From UBA5359 sp002410925 [NCBI: bacterium UBP13_UBA5359] (GTDB lineage Bacteria > UBP13 > UBA5359): a DNA stretch of 64,000 bases. The DNA lies in contig DHPR01000033.1 in NCBI GenBank assembly GCA_002410925.1, positions 435,904 to 499,903 of the forward strand, written 5' to 3'. Made by a program: the position numbers and the translations under genes. The notes beneath the pieces were generated by a model that was given only the letters and a program-made list of their open reading frames with translations, searched no databases and had not been told where the DNA came from. Shown here in pieces: positions 33,735-40,817 of the stretch (position 1 is the stretch's first letter; every line of letters begins with the position of its first letter).

Positions 33735-34515
33735 ACTTGGCCATCTCCGCCAGGGCCGCCGTCGTCTCCCCCTCGATCATCTTCAGGATATCCCCCGGCT
33801 TATCGTAGCCGGTCATATCAGCCAGGCGTTTCGCCAGCTTGGTTCCCACCGCCAGAATGCGGTTACGGAAAGCGATCTGCATATCCCCCAAGGCCCGGAT
33901 GATATCCTCCCGGTGGTGCAGCTCCCCTTCACGCTCCAGCCGTTCCAGTTCCGCCAGCTTGGCCTTCTCCTTCTTCTCCAGCGCCTGATACTTGGAAAAG
34001 AGCATCGGCCAGGGCAACGCCATATCCGCTTCGGTAAACTCGGCGCAGATGTTGTCCTTGCCGGCTAACATCTGCTTCAGCCGCAGGGCCGTTTCCTCGT
34101 CAGTCAGATCCTCAGGCCGTTCCCCCGGCAACTCGCCCAGGCGGTTGTTATTATGGGCCGTCCTGGTCATTAAAAAAGCGTCCCGGGCCTCCGGCCAACG
34201 CACCTTATTCTGCGTCACACCGATGCGTCCAGAATCGATCGCCCTGCGAACCGCAGTTTCACTGATATCCATACGCTTGGCAAACTCGCGACGGCTGATC
34301 AATTCAGGCGTTTCGGAGATTTCCGGCAGGCCGCTTTTTTCTCCAGGTGCGAACTGCGAACCAGAAAAACTTTCCACGCCTGCAGAGATTTTGCGCCTCG
34401 CCGCACCCGCCCGCCGGCTTGCCCCGGAAGGACCCGCGGCCTCTGCCTCACTCCCTGGCCGTTTCAGCCCCCGCTTCTGTATCTCCCGATCCAGTTGTTC
34501 CTTCAGGTCCGCCAT
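33685..34515 (-). CDS. Terminase small subunit (Nu1-like, extended)
   Basis: The protein has 276 residues. It has a disordered basic start (KRGLKRPGSEAEAAGPSGASRR), a winged-helix DNA-binding segment (ISRREFAKRMDISETAVRRAIDSG, residues ~75-98), and a C-terminal coiled coil (YQALEKKEKAKLAELERLEREGEL). This order, HTH before a dimerising helix, matches Nu1-type small terminases. It is longer than lambda Nu1 (about 180 residues). It recognises the packaging site, which may be nearby but was not identified. Confidence 0.85.
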   Translation of the reverse strand: MADLKEQLDREIQKRGLKRPGSEAEAAGPSGASRRAGAARRKISAGVESFSGSQFAPGEKSGLPEISETPELISRREFAKRMDISETAVRRAIDSGRIGVTQNKVRWPEARDAFLMTRTAHNNNRLGELPGERPEDLTDEETALRLKQMLAGKDNICAEFTEADMALPWPMLFSKYQALEKKEKAKLAELERLEREGELHHREDIIRALGDMQIAFRNRILAVGTKLAKRLADMTGYDKPGDILKMIEGETTAALAEMAKYDGAKIKSARRQRIGK

Positions 34516-34777
34516 CTACCACATCCAACATCTCCCGCATGGACAGCAATTCATCGTTAGTAAAAGAGGACAGGTCTTCCCCGTCCTCATCGTTCTCTCC
34601 TGGGTTTATATCGGAGAGATAGTGCCATAGTATTTTAAGAGCCGTCGCATTGCCTTTCATTGCCAGCAGGATAGTCGCTTGAACTACAAGTTCGCCCCAG
34701 GTGCGTCCTTCCCGGTCCTTGGGGCTGGCCTTGCCTATCTCATTACGAAGCAGGTCCGCAAGGGACGTCACTCTCAA
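34448..34777 (-). CDS. Hypothetical protein upstream of terminase
   Basis: The 109-residue protein has a helical N-terminus (SLADLLRNEIGKA, GELVVQATILLAMKGNATALKILWHYL), similar to small terminase-associated proteins, and an acidic end. It overlaps both the methyltransferase and the small terminase genes, so it is coupled to packaging genes. The start is TTG at 34777 (or GTG two codons later). Confidence 0.65.
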   Translation of the reverse strand: MRVTSLADLLRNEIGKASPKDREGRTWGELVVQATILLAMKGNATALKILWHYLSDINPGENDEDGEDLSSFTNDELLSMREMLDVVDGGPEGTTGSGDTEAGAETARE

Positions 34778-36074
34778 TCACTGCTTTCTTCCCTGTAAAC
34801 TGCTCCCAACGTTTTACTATGGCATCGCAATACTTTGGATCAAGCTCTATCGTATAGCAGGATCTTCCCATCTGCTCACAGGCCATGAGTGTGCTGCCGG
34901 ATCCGCCAAAGGCATCCAGGACGATGTCGCCCTTCTCGGAATTCTTGCGCAGCGCCCGTTCCGCCAGGCGGACCGGTTTCTGCGTCGGATGAATATACTG
35001 CGCGGTGTTATCTCGATGCTGATACCAGACGTCGAACAGCTCTTCGAACTGCTCCACAAACGAGGGATAATCCAGGTTGAAGACGTCCTTCAGATTGCGT
35101 ATCGTCGATGAACGGTAGTGCTTATGTCCATCTTTCCAGCCGACCATGCATGGCTCATACATGCGATGGTAATCCTGACCACGGCTGAAGATCATATTCT
35201 CCTTCAGCCAGATGATAATCTGACTCATATACCAGCGGCTATTCTCCCACGCCTGCCGGTTTAAACTGTTATTCTTGTTGGCAAACCACCAGTAGATAGT
35301 TACATCGTCCGTGCTGTGCTCATACATATTCCATAGCACCCGGCTATAGAACTGCAGGCAGTCATCGTCAGATAGATTGTCGTTGAATATCTGGCCGCCT
35401 GTGCCGCCGTATTTCTCGGAATCGTAATCCAGACCGGCCGGACTACGGTAGTTCACGTTATACGGTGGATCGGTGAAGATCAGCCTGGCCAGTTGCCCCT
35501 GCATCAACCTGGCGTAATCCTCCGGATCTGTAGCATCTCCACAAAGCAACAGATGCTTGCCCAGGATATATAGATCACCAGGCTTCGTTACTGGCTCCTC
35601 GATGGCGGCAACCTCCGCATCGGCATCAAAGCCATCCTCCTGGACCTCCGGCTCATTCCGCATGCCCAGAAGCTCCTCGATCTCACCTTCGGTATATCCG
35701 GCAATGCCAAGGTCCAGCCCACCGGACTGAAGCTCCTCCAGAACGTCAATCAAGCTACCGCGATCATCCTGCCCCTGCAGCTTGTTAGCGGCCAGCAGCC
35801 GTGCCAGGTGGGTCTCCTCATCGTAATCCACCACAGAAACGTCTGCTTCCTCATATCCTAGATCCAACAACACCTTTACCCGTAAGTGACCAGATACCAG
35901 TAAGCCGTTCCGGCGGTTCCAGACGATAGGGTCAAAGTAGTCATGCTCGAGCGATAATGCCAGGGATTGCCACTCCGATGTTCCCGGATCCGGATGCCGA
36001 CGAGGGTTCCGTGGGTGCGCTTCTAACTCAGAGAGTCGCTTGCGCTCAATACAAATTGTTGCTGTCTTTGACAT
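34743..36074 (-). CDS. ParB-domain / DNA N6-adenine or N4-cytosine methyltransferase fusion
   Basis: The protein has 443 residues. Residues ~10-110 are ParB/Srx-like (HPRNPRRHPD; VWNRRNGLLVSGHLRVKVLLDLG, a GHxR-like motif). The methyltransferase half has motif IV DPPYNVNYRSP and, near the C-terminus, the SAM-binding motif I DAFGGSGSTLMACEQMGR, i.e. the beta-class order. It carries no restriction partner nearby, so it is an orphan methylase. Such fusions are frequent next to terminase in Bacillota phages and may protect or mark the genome. Overlaps HNH by 52 bp. Confidence 0.92.
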   Translation of the reverse strand: MSKTATICIERKRLSELEAHPRNPRRHPDPGTSEWQSLALSLEHDYFDPIVWNRRNGLLVSGHLRVKVLLDLGYEEADVSVVDYDEETHLARLLAANKLQGQDDRGSLIDVLEELQSGGLDLGIAGYTEGEIEELLGMRNEPEVQEDGFDADAEVAAIEEPVTKPGDLYILGKHLLLCGDATDPEDYARLMQGQLARLIFTDPPYNVNYRSPAGLDYDSEKYGGTGGQIFNDNLSDDDCLQFYSRVLWNMYEHSTDDVTIYWWFANKNNSLNRQAWENSRWYMSQIIIWLKENMIFSRGQDYHRMYEPCMVGWKDGHKHYRSSTIRNLKDVFNLDYPSFVEQFEELFDVWYQHRDNTAQYIHPTQKPVRLAERALRKNSEKGDIVLDAFGGSGSTLMACEQMGRSCYTIELDPKYCDAIVKRWEQFTGKKAVIESDVPCGPAS

Positions 36075-36301
36075 ACGATCATCTCCAAAACAAGCCTACC
36101 AATCTGGCCGTTATGCACCTTTGCATGGCATTCAAAACATAAGTTTATGAGATTATCCTCTACATCACTCCCACGAGCTCCTCGGCTACGGATATGATGG
36201 ACATGAAACGTCGTATTCACCCTCTGGCAGTGTTCACAGTAGTTACGCCGAGCAGCCTCTATGTTCTTTCTACTGCGATATGTTTTAGGTTTAGGTATCA
36301 T
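36023..36301 (-). CDS. HNH endonuclease
   Basis: The 92-residue protein has the zinc-stabilised HNH motif: CEHC, then HVHHIRSRG, DVEDNLINLCFECHAKVH. In many phages an HNH nuclease next to terminase is needed for cos cutting or packaging. It is the first gene of the late operon, immediately after the terminator at 36311-36343. Confidence 0.9.
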   Translation of the reverse strand: MIPKPKTYRSRKNIEAARRNYCEHCQRVNTTFHVHHIRSRGARGSDVEDNLINLCFECHAKVHNGQIGRLVLEMIVCQRQQQFVLSASDSLS

Positions 36302-36310
36302 TCATCCAAC

Positions 36311-36343
36311 CAAAACAAAACCGCCCGAGGTTTCCCCGGACGG
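36311..36343 (-). terminator. Terminator between early and late prophage operons
   Basis: The minus-strand stem CCGTCCGGGG/CCTCGGGCGG (10 bp with two G-U-type mismatched pairs, short AAA loop) is followed by TTTTGTTTTGG. It ends the early operon just upstream of the HNH gene. Confidence 0.75.
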
Positions 36344-36377
36344 CTTCAGACACTTCTTGTTTTAATTTTACGCTTGT

Positions 36378-36391
36378 CAAGTATTAACTTG
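36378..36391. repeat. Inverted repeat upstream of the late operon
   Basis: CAAGT-ATTA-ACTTG is a perfect inverted repeat in the 101-bp gap between the early-operon end and HNH. The overlapping string GCTTGTCAAG recurs at 36417. Candidate late-operon control site; no clear promoter was identified. Confidence 0.35.
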
Positions 36392-36402
36392 TTTTCAAAA
36401 TA

Positions 36403-36651
36403 TCACTTACCCTTAGGCTTGTCAAGCATTCGCCTGGCAGCTTCAAAGAATTCTTCTCTCCGACGCTGTAACCGTCGCAGTCTTGAGATATCAGTTGCTA
36501 TTGCCCGTTGATTATCCAAATACTCTTCCCACTCTTTCCCGGTAGGCTGCTTATCGTCTCCCTTTAACGGGATGGGACATATAGCAGTGCCCTTACATCG
36601 AGCCCTATCATACCCACCACATCCGGAACAGTTGTCGCATGCCTTCCTCAC
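36403..36651 (-). CDS. Small Cys-rich hypothetical protein
   Basis: The protein has 82 residues from a GTG at 36651 (GGAGGT six bases upstream). The N-terminus is a zinc-site candidate (CDNCSGCGG...C...C). The C-terminal half is a basic coiled helix (DISRLRRLQRRREEFFEAARRML). Unknown function. The last gene of the early operon before the terminator. Confidence 0.65.
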   Translation of the reverse strand: MRKACDNCSGCGGYDRARCKGTAICPIPLKGDDKQPTGKEWEEYLDNQRAIATDISRLRRLQRRREEFFEAARRMLDKPKGK

Positions 36652-36655
36652 AAAC

Positions 36656-36862
36656 CTACCTCCAACGCAATAATCCCCATATAGCCAAGAGCAGATATAC
36701 TGCAAACAAAACAGCCTGAGCATAGAGCCCACGGCCGAAATCAATGATGCACCATATAGCATTTGTTACCAGCCAGATAACAAAGCAGATCCTCTTCTGG
36801 TAGATATTTAAAACAACTCCTGCGATCGATAAGCCGGTTACTGCCCAATGCCAGTTATCCAT
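36656..36862 (-). CDS. Small PnuC-like membrane protein
   Basis: The 68-residue protein has two or three membrane segments. The pattern NIYQKRICFVIWLVTNAIWCIIDFGRGLYAQAVLF, with the W-x-x-x-N element, is that of the C-terminal part of nicotinamide-mononucleotide transporters (PnuC). Stand-alone short forms are common in phages, but their role is uncertain: a full transporter would need oligomerisation. Confidence 0.7.
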   Translation of the reverse strand: MDNWHWAVTGLSIAGVVLNIYQKRICFVIWLVTNAIWCIIDFGRGLYAQAVLFAVYLLLAIWGLLRWR

Positions 36863-36865
36863 ACT

Positions 36866-37027
36866 TTACTCCTCTATCAAAGGGCAAAATTCGCACTTGT
36901 CGTGACCGGGCAATATATCGTCCGGGTTATATCCTAAGCCCTGGCAGATTTTAGAAGACACGCCAGAGCCATGAGCAAAGATATCTTTTACCGCAGACCA
37001 GCGCAACTGATCTTTGCCAGTTGTCAC
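36866..37027 (-). CDS. Short hypothetical protein with CEFC end (start uncertain)
   Basis: An open frame without stop runs from 37129 to a TAA at 36866, ending HDKCEFCPLIEE. The first usual start is a GTG at 37027 without a convincing ribosome binding site. Upstream codons in the same frame look protein-like (DGIESFDCRDLVEHV), so translation may begin nearer the end of the loader gene with an atypical start. Function unknown. Confidence 0.45.
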   Translation of the reverse strand: MTTGKDQLRWSAVKDIFAHGSGVSSKICQGLGYNPDDILPGHDKCEFCPLIEE

Positions 37028-37083
37028 CGGATGCTTTACGACATGCTCAACGAGGTCACGGCAATCGAAACTCTCAATACCGT

Positions 37084-37917
37084 CTATACGTAGCCTCGCC
37101 CGTGCTCCTGCAAGCTCCTCCTCATGCTCTCACCGGAGATCTGCAGCAGACGTCCGCCCTCTCTCCAGCGATCTATGATCCGGCCGATGGTATTGTCCTC
37201 CATCTGCTCTACTGTCAGATTGGCGGTTATGATCATGGGCTGCATGTTGGCATACTTGGCCTCTACCAGCTCCTCGAACCGGCTGAAAAGCCAGTCTGCC
37301 CGGTATTCCCGTCCGAAGTCGTCCAGCAGCAGCATATCCGCTTTTTCGTATTCGCTGATATCGTCCTTGTCATGGATCTTCCGGAAGAGCGTCGGCGAAA
37401 AAACATACTTGGTCCGCAGCCGCTGCCTATGCCCCCACCAGAGCCGCTGGTAAAGATAACTGAGCGTGAAGGTCTTGCCGACGCCAGGAGGGCCAACTAT
37501 CACCAGGCCGCTGCCCCTCTCGAGGTTTGCATCCAGATCATCCAGATAGGCGTCGATCGTCTCTTTAAGCTGGAGCCTTGAAGGATCCACCTGGTGATAT
37601 CGCTTCCGTATGCCGGATGCCAACAGACTGCGTGTCAGCATATGCAGGTTATACGGGCACTCTCGGCTGTCGCTGAAGTGACAAGGGTACCGAAAGACGT
37701 GGCCAGGCTCCTCATCCAGCGTCAGAAGTATCTCCGGATCCGTAAGGGCAGCTCCTCTACGTGCCGCTTTCAGGCACTGCCGGCACTGGATCTGAGCGTC
37801 CCCAATTTTTAACTTCTCCAGTAAACCCGAAAGCGTCCCGTGATGCCGGCGGTGAATACTTGCCCGAGCTGCCAAGTCCGCTTTTAACTGCTCCAGATCC
37901 CCGCTTATTCGTTCCAT
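37084..37917 (-). CDS. DnaC-like helicase loader (AAA+ ATPase)
   Basis: The 277-residue protein has a small N-terminal domain with cysteines (CRQC, CHFSDSRECPY), then an AAA+ core: Walker A GPPGVGKTFTLSYLY, Walker B MLLLDDFG, sensor-1 IITANL, and an R-finger region GRIIDRW. It loads a replicative helicase at the phage origin, probably the host DnaB-type enzyme, as I see no phage helicase. ATG at 37917 after GGGGGTGG. Overlaps the initiator gene by 161 bp. Confidence 0.9.
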   Translation of the reverse strand: MERISGDLEQLKADLAARASIHRRHHGTLSGLLEKLKIGDAQIQCRQCLKAARRGAALTDPEILLTLDEEPGHVFRYPCHFSDSRECPYNLHMLTRSLLASGIRKRYHQVDPSRLQLKETIDAYLDDLDANLERGSGLVIVGPPGVGKTFTLSYLYQRLWWGHRQRLRTKYVFSPTLFRKIHDKDDISEYEKADMLLLDDFGREYRADWLFSRFEELVEAKYANMQPMIITANLTVEQMEDNTIGRIIDRWREGGRLLQISGESMRRSLQEHGRGYV

Positions 37918-38869
37918 TCTGCCCACCCCCGTTTACAATCGCCAGTAGCTTCGTTACCGTTGCCGATGAATAAAGCTTGTTCAGTGCATGACCTTCGTAA
38001 AATTTATCGTCATCGATGGCCAGGTAGGCATCCACCAATGCCTTGCACTTCTCCATCCCGTAGTTCTTGACCAGTCTGGCCAGGTGCACGAAATCCTGCC
38101 CCCCTCCCGGAGGCCTGTCCTCGGTCTCGTAACGCCTCTGCCATCCAACGACAAAGTATTCGAACAGCTCTGCTTGTGGGGAAGACGGGACAGGCGTTAG
38201 CCTGGCCTTCTTGGGCGGCTTGCTGGGAAGAACTTCCGGTTCAAGAGATTCCGTTCCTGCTTCCCCTTCCCTTTCTTCTTCCCCTTCTACTTCTCTTTCT
38301 ATTTGGTTCTCGTACGGTAACCCTACGGTATCAGTATCATCACCGTTCGATATTCGTACGGTAACCGTACGGTTGGCATACGGTTTTCCTTCGGTATCCG
38401 TAAGCTGTATATACGGTTCCAAATGCAGCAGAAACTCCTTGTATTCGTCGATGACAATAAGCTCATACCGTCCTGGACCAGGACGCTTACCCGGTTCACT
38501 CGGTGCAGGAGGAATCCATCTGATCCACGGCGGCAGCAAGGCGTCCTTAGGTGCAGACGGGCTTCGAAGCCGCTGATGCTTGAAGAAGTTCTTCAGGAAG
38601 AAAAACTTCTTGCCGCTTACCTCGTAGGGAATAATCTTGCCCAGGTTTATCAGCGCCTCGATATATCCTGATATGTCCGCCACGGCAATGTCATTATCTG
38701 CCGGGAAAAGATGAATCTTGAACCCCATCGGATTATGCTCTACGCAGCCGGAATCCTCTGCCGCCTGAATCATCCCCAAATAGAACATCCTGCCAGGTAA
38801 CGGTAGGGCGTCTATCAGATCAGTATCAGACCAAAATTCAGGAACTATCACCCGCTTATGAACGATCAT
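37757..38869 (-). CDS. Replication initiator-like protein (DnaD/lambda O type) carrying the origin
   Basis: The 370-residue protein has an N-terminal winged-helix-like start (SDTDLIDALPLPGRMFYLGMIQAAEDSGC; FFFLKNFFKHQRLRSPSAPK). A low-complexity middle (EIEGEEEREGEAGTE-like acidic part, then KPPKKARL) follows, and a C-terminal helical domain with WQRRYETEDRPPGGGQDFVHLARL (DnaD/primosome-like) and a long Gly/Ser tail. The gene contains a phased 11-bp iteron array at 38311-38420. Order initiator, loader and iterons inside the initiator matches lambdoid O-P modules. Confidence 0.8.
   Translation of the reverse strand: MIVHKRVIVPEFWSDTDLIDALPLPGRMFYLGMIQAAEDSGCVEHNPMGFKIHLFPADNDIAVADISGYIEALINLGKIIPYEVSGKKFFFLKNFFKHQRLRSPSAPKDALLPPWIRWIPPAPSEPGKRPGPGRYELIVIDEYKEFLLHLEPYIQLTDTEGKPYANRTVTVRISNGDDTDTVGLPYENQIEREVEGEEEREGEAGTESLEPEVLPSKPPKKARLTPVPSSPQAELFEYFVVGWQRRYETEDRPPGGGQDFVHLARLVKNYGMEKCKALVDAYLAIDDDKFYEGHALNKLYSSATVTKLLAIVNGGGQNGTNKRGSGAVKSGLGSSGKYSPPASRDAFGFTGEVKNWGRSDPVPAVPESGT
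38311..38420. repeat. Phased 11-bp iteron array: candidate prophage replication origin
   Basis: Ten 11-bp units in one phase. The core TACGGT (or TTCGGT) falls at 38313, 38324, 38357, 38368, 38379, 38390 and 38412, all multiples of 11 bp apart. Three units (38333, 38344, 38399) are degenerate. Consensus CGTACGGTAAC. Since 11 bp is not a codon multiple, the repeat is selected as DNA, not protein. Confidence 0.8.
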
Positions 38870-39006
38870 CTATCAGCCTCACATACCGTCGTTACCGTGT
38901 TACCTGCAGGCTTGATCCATGGAGGATCAGGAACAAATGTTCCAATCACGTAAAGGGCCACCATAACGCCGATAAAAAATAGAGTCCCCGCCATTCGATC
39001 ACTCAT
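38866..39006 (-). CDS. Small single-span membrane protein
   Basis: The 46-residue protein starts at the ATG of 39006 (SDRMAG) with one membrane segment (TLFFIGVMVALYVIGTFV) and a short outside tail. A longer frame from 39093 overlaps the upstream gene without support. Stop overlaps the initiator start by 4 bp. Function unknown. Confidence 0.6.
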   Translation of the reverse strand: MSDRMAGTLFFIGVMVALYVIGTFVPDPPWIKPAGNTVTTVCEADR

Positions 39007-39011
39007 TATAA

Positions 39012-39413
39012 TCACCGTCCCCCTCGCTTGAGTTGCTTCTCGACCGTCTCCTTGGCCGATGTCATGAACTTTGCGGCTGTGCAGATAGTGCAATCATCTC
39101 GATACTTACGGCACATCCTCTCATAGCACCGACGTCTGTTTTTATCAAACTCATCTGCCATCTCATAGAGTGCTGCCTTGTATACCCTGATCCATACCTT
39201 CAGGCGCTTGATCACCACGTCGCTCTCACAGCTTCGACACTTACCATCTGCCGGCATCGGCCGGTGACACTCAGGGCATTCCAGAAAGCGGAGTTCATCC
39301 AGGTCCTTACCCTGCTCCTCCAACAGCCGCTTATACTCATCCCTCTCCCGCGCTGCAGCCAACAAGCGCTTGTGCTCCAGGGCGGAAAGATTAATCCTCC
39401 TCAATCTCAACAC
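39012..39413 (-). CDS. Hypothetical zinc-ribbon protein
   Basis: The 133-residue protein has a helical N-terminus (HKRLLAAARERDEYKRLLEEQG) and a zinc ribbon CPECHRP-x6-CRSC (residues ~46-62). The helical C-terminus carries further cysteines. GTG or TTG start overlaps the upstream gene end by 23 bp. The layout suggests nucleic-acid binding, function unknown. Confidence 0.6.
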   Translation of the reverse strand: MLRLRRINLSALEHKRLLAAARERDEYKRLLEEQGKDLDELRFLECPECHRPMPADGKCRSCESDVVIKRLKVWIRVYKAALYEMADEFDKNRRRCYERMCRKYRDDCTICTAAKFMTSAKETVEKQLKRGGR

Positions 39414-39654
39414 CCTTCTCTCGTAAGCCCTGAATCCACAACGCCTTCATCTCATCGCTACAGTGAGCCATGGCATCTTTCCACGTAGGGCAGCGCCCAT
39501 GCTCCATATGGAACTTCATCTGGTAATACAGGCTCTGCTGGTTGTGAGGCATCGATGGATGATGGTCTGTTGCACACTCTTGACATACATCAGGGTGTGG
39601 CGGCAGTAATGTCATTGACTTGCATTCTATGACTTGAACTTCTCTCTTCGGCAT
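39391..39654 (-). CDS. Hypothetical protein with PTWKDAMAHC element
   Basis: The 87-residue protein contains CQEC (possible zinc ligand) and the element HGRCPTWKDAMAHCSDEM, also seen in small proteins of other phages. ATG at 39654 with GAGGAGA nearby. Related PTW words occur in the neighbouring short frames at 39.8 and 40.2 kb. Function unknown. Confidence 0.6.
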   Translation of the reverse strand: MPKREVQVIECKSMTLLPPHPDVCQECATDHHPSMPHNQQSLYYQMKFHMEHGRCPTWKDAMAHCSDEMKALWIQGLREKGVEIEED

Positions 39655-39684
39655 AATAATATCTCCTCTCGTTTTGTAGGGTAA

Positions 39685-39823
39685 GGGAGCGGACCGGACG
39701 CTACCCCGGCTTGCAATTAACTGCCCTACTACCCCTAGTCAGGCTTTGCCTACAGCAGCACGGAGGGGTCTTTCGGCCGTGCCCGGTGTCTGCGACTTTC
39801 CACACCGCCGCTCCCACGTTGGC
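39685..39823 (-). ncRNA. Candidate structured element A (co-varying with B)
   Basis: The ends are GGGAGCGG (39685-39692) and CCGCTCCC (39808-39815), an 8-bp pairing enclosing ~115 bases, with an inner stem GCACGG/CCGTGC. The flank GTTGGCC is shared with element B. The same pairing in B has CAG/CTG instead of CGG/CCG. It lies upstream of the 39391 gene. RNA nature is inferred only from co-variation of two copies. Confidence 0.4.
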
Positions 39824-39826
39824 CTC

Positions 39827-40093
39827 TTACCACCTGTGTTCGAATTTATCGTTCCAGGTAGGATTACGGTCCTCCAATTGAGGCTTGAATACCAGGTGTT
39901 TACAGGAAACATAACCGCTGATCCCCTGCACAAAAACGACGGGGTCTCCACTGCTGGCCATAAATGCTTCCGATTTCAACAGCGTACGCTTCCCGTCCTC
40001 ATGTATACCGAGTATCGGGAAATAGGCGCACTCCTCGCCTACAGGATGGTCGTTGTTCCATGCAGTAATATCAAAGGTAGACCCTCTTCTCAT
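39827..40093 (-). CDS. Hypothetical protein
   Basis: The 88-residue protein starts MRRGSTFDITAWNNDHPVG. It contains EECAYFPILGIHEDGKRTLLKSEAFM and ends NPTWNDKFEHRW. The ATG at 40093 is preferred over the TTG at 40111, as GAGAGGAG fits it. It lies between structured elements A and B. Unknown function. Confidence 0.6.
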   Translation of the reverse strand: MRRGSTFDITAWNNDHPVGEECAYFPILGIHEDGKRTLLKSEAFMASSGDPVVFVQGISGYVSCKHLVFKPQLEDRNPTWNDKFEHRW

Positions 40094-40126
40094 ATCTGTA
40101 ACTCCTCTCAAACTTAGTTGTGGTAA

Positions 40127-40226
40127 GGGAGCAGGGCGGCGATCACCATACCCAAGACTGTTTCCACCGCCATTCAGCCGTCCTCTTTAAGGGTGTGCTG
40201 CAATTCGTTCTGCTCCCATGTTGGCC
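40127..40226 (-). ncRNA. Candidate structured element B (co-varying with A)
   Basis: GGGAGCAG (40127-40134) and CTGCTCCC (40210-40217) form an 8-bp pairing around ~75 bases, with an inner GGCGG/CCGCC stem, and the shared GTTGGCC flank. Short frames here encode RPTWEQN-like words, so decayed or tiny coding sequence is the alternative. The 40227-40380 stretch beyond it holds further small inverted repeats (ACCATTGGGGATGGT) and no convincing gene. Confidence 0.4.
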
Positions 40227-40380
40227 GCCGCCAGTAGCAGGGTTTTACCATTGGGGATGGTAGAGTTACGCTACTATGGTAAAGCGGCAGCCGTGCTACT
40301 TCTCCGGTCTCCCGGGAAGACTGTTGTTCTCAAGCTCCTCGATGTGCTAAAATAAGACTGTTGAGTTTCTGAGCCCCTTG

Positions 40381-40812
40381 CTATGCCTGGCAGGGGCTCG
40401 TTTCTTTTCCCGGCCTATTCTCCAGTATCCGGTTTCTGGTCCGCAGCTCCTCCACTTCCTGCAGCCCTTGCCTATGTGCCCTCTCAATGGCCATGACCGC
40501 ATCATATTTGAGCTGGTCATCACGCAGATCTGCATCATAGGCTTTCTTTAAGTTAGCTATATGGATCTCCAGGTTACGCCTATTCTCCGGATCCGTAGTT
40601 GTCTCCAGGTAATCTTCCAGAGACTTAATTACCAGTCTCTGCGGCTCGTTATCAGCCAGATCCATCTCCAGGTTGTGCCTGGAATACTTTTTCAGGGCTC
40701 CCAGCCTCTCGATCTCCTCCAACAACGTAGACTGCACCTCCATGTTCTCCCGGATATCAGCCGATCGCTGGCTCTCAGGACGCCCTCTCATTGGCAATGT
40801 CATCGTGTCCAT
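40381..40812 (-). CDS. Hypothetical coiled-coil protein
   Basis: The 143-residue protein is almost entirely helical with heptad-like patterns (LLEEIERLGALKKYSRHNLEMDL; RRNLEIHIANLKKAYDADL; VEELRTRNRILENR). ATG at 40812 after GGGAGGTGA. The stop codon of the clamp gene at 40818 lies just upstream, so the two are co-translated. Function unknown. Confidence 0.65.
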   Translation of the reverse strand: MDTMTLPMRGRPESQRSADIRENMEVQSTLLEEIERLGALKKYSRHNLEMDLADNEPQRLVIKSLEDYLETTTDPENRRNLEIHIANLKKAYDADLRDDQLKYDAVMAIERAHRQGLQEVEELRTRNRILENRPGKETSPCQA

Positions 40813-40817
40813 CCGTA

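Noticed and set aside
34743-36301. Restriction-modification system formed by HNH and methyltransferase
   Set aside because: The HNH protein is the small terminase-associated type with no specificity domain, and its position before terminase is explained by packaging.
36656-36862. Functional NMN transporter
   Set aside because: Only the C-terminal part of the PnuC pattern is present (68 residues instead of about 200), and no NAD salvage genes are nearby, so transport is not claimed.
39661-40380. CRISPR array or tandem repeat region
   Set aside because: The similar blocks occur only twice, about 0.4 kb apart, with no regular spacers, and there are no cas genes in the window.
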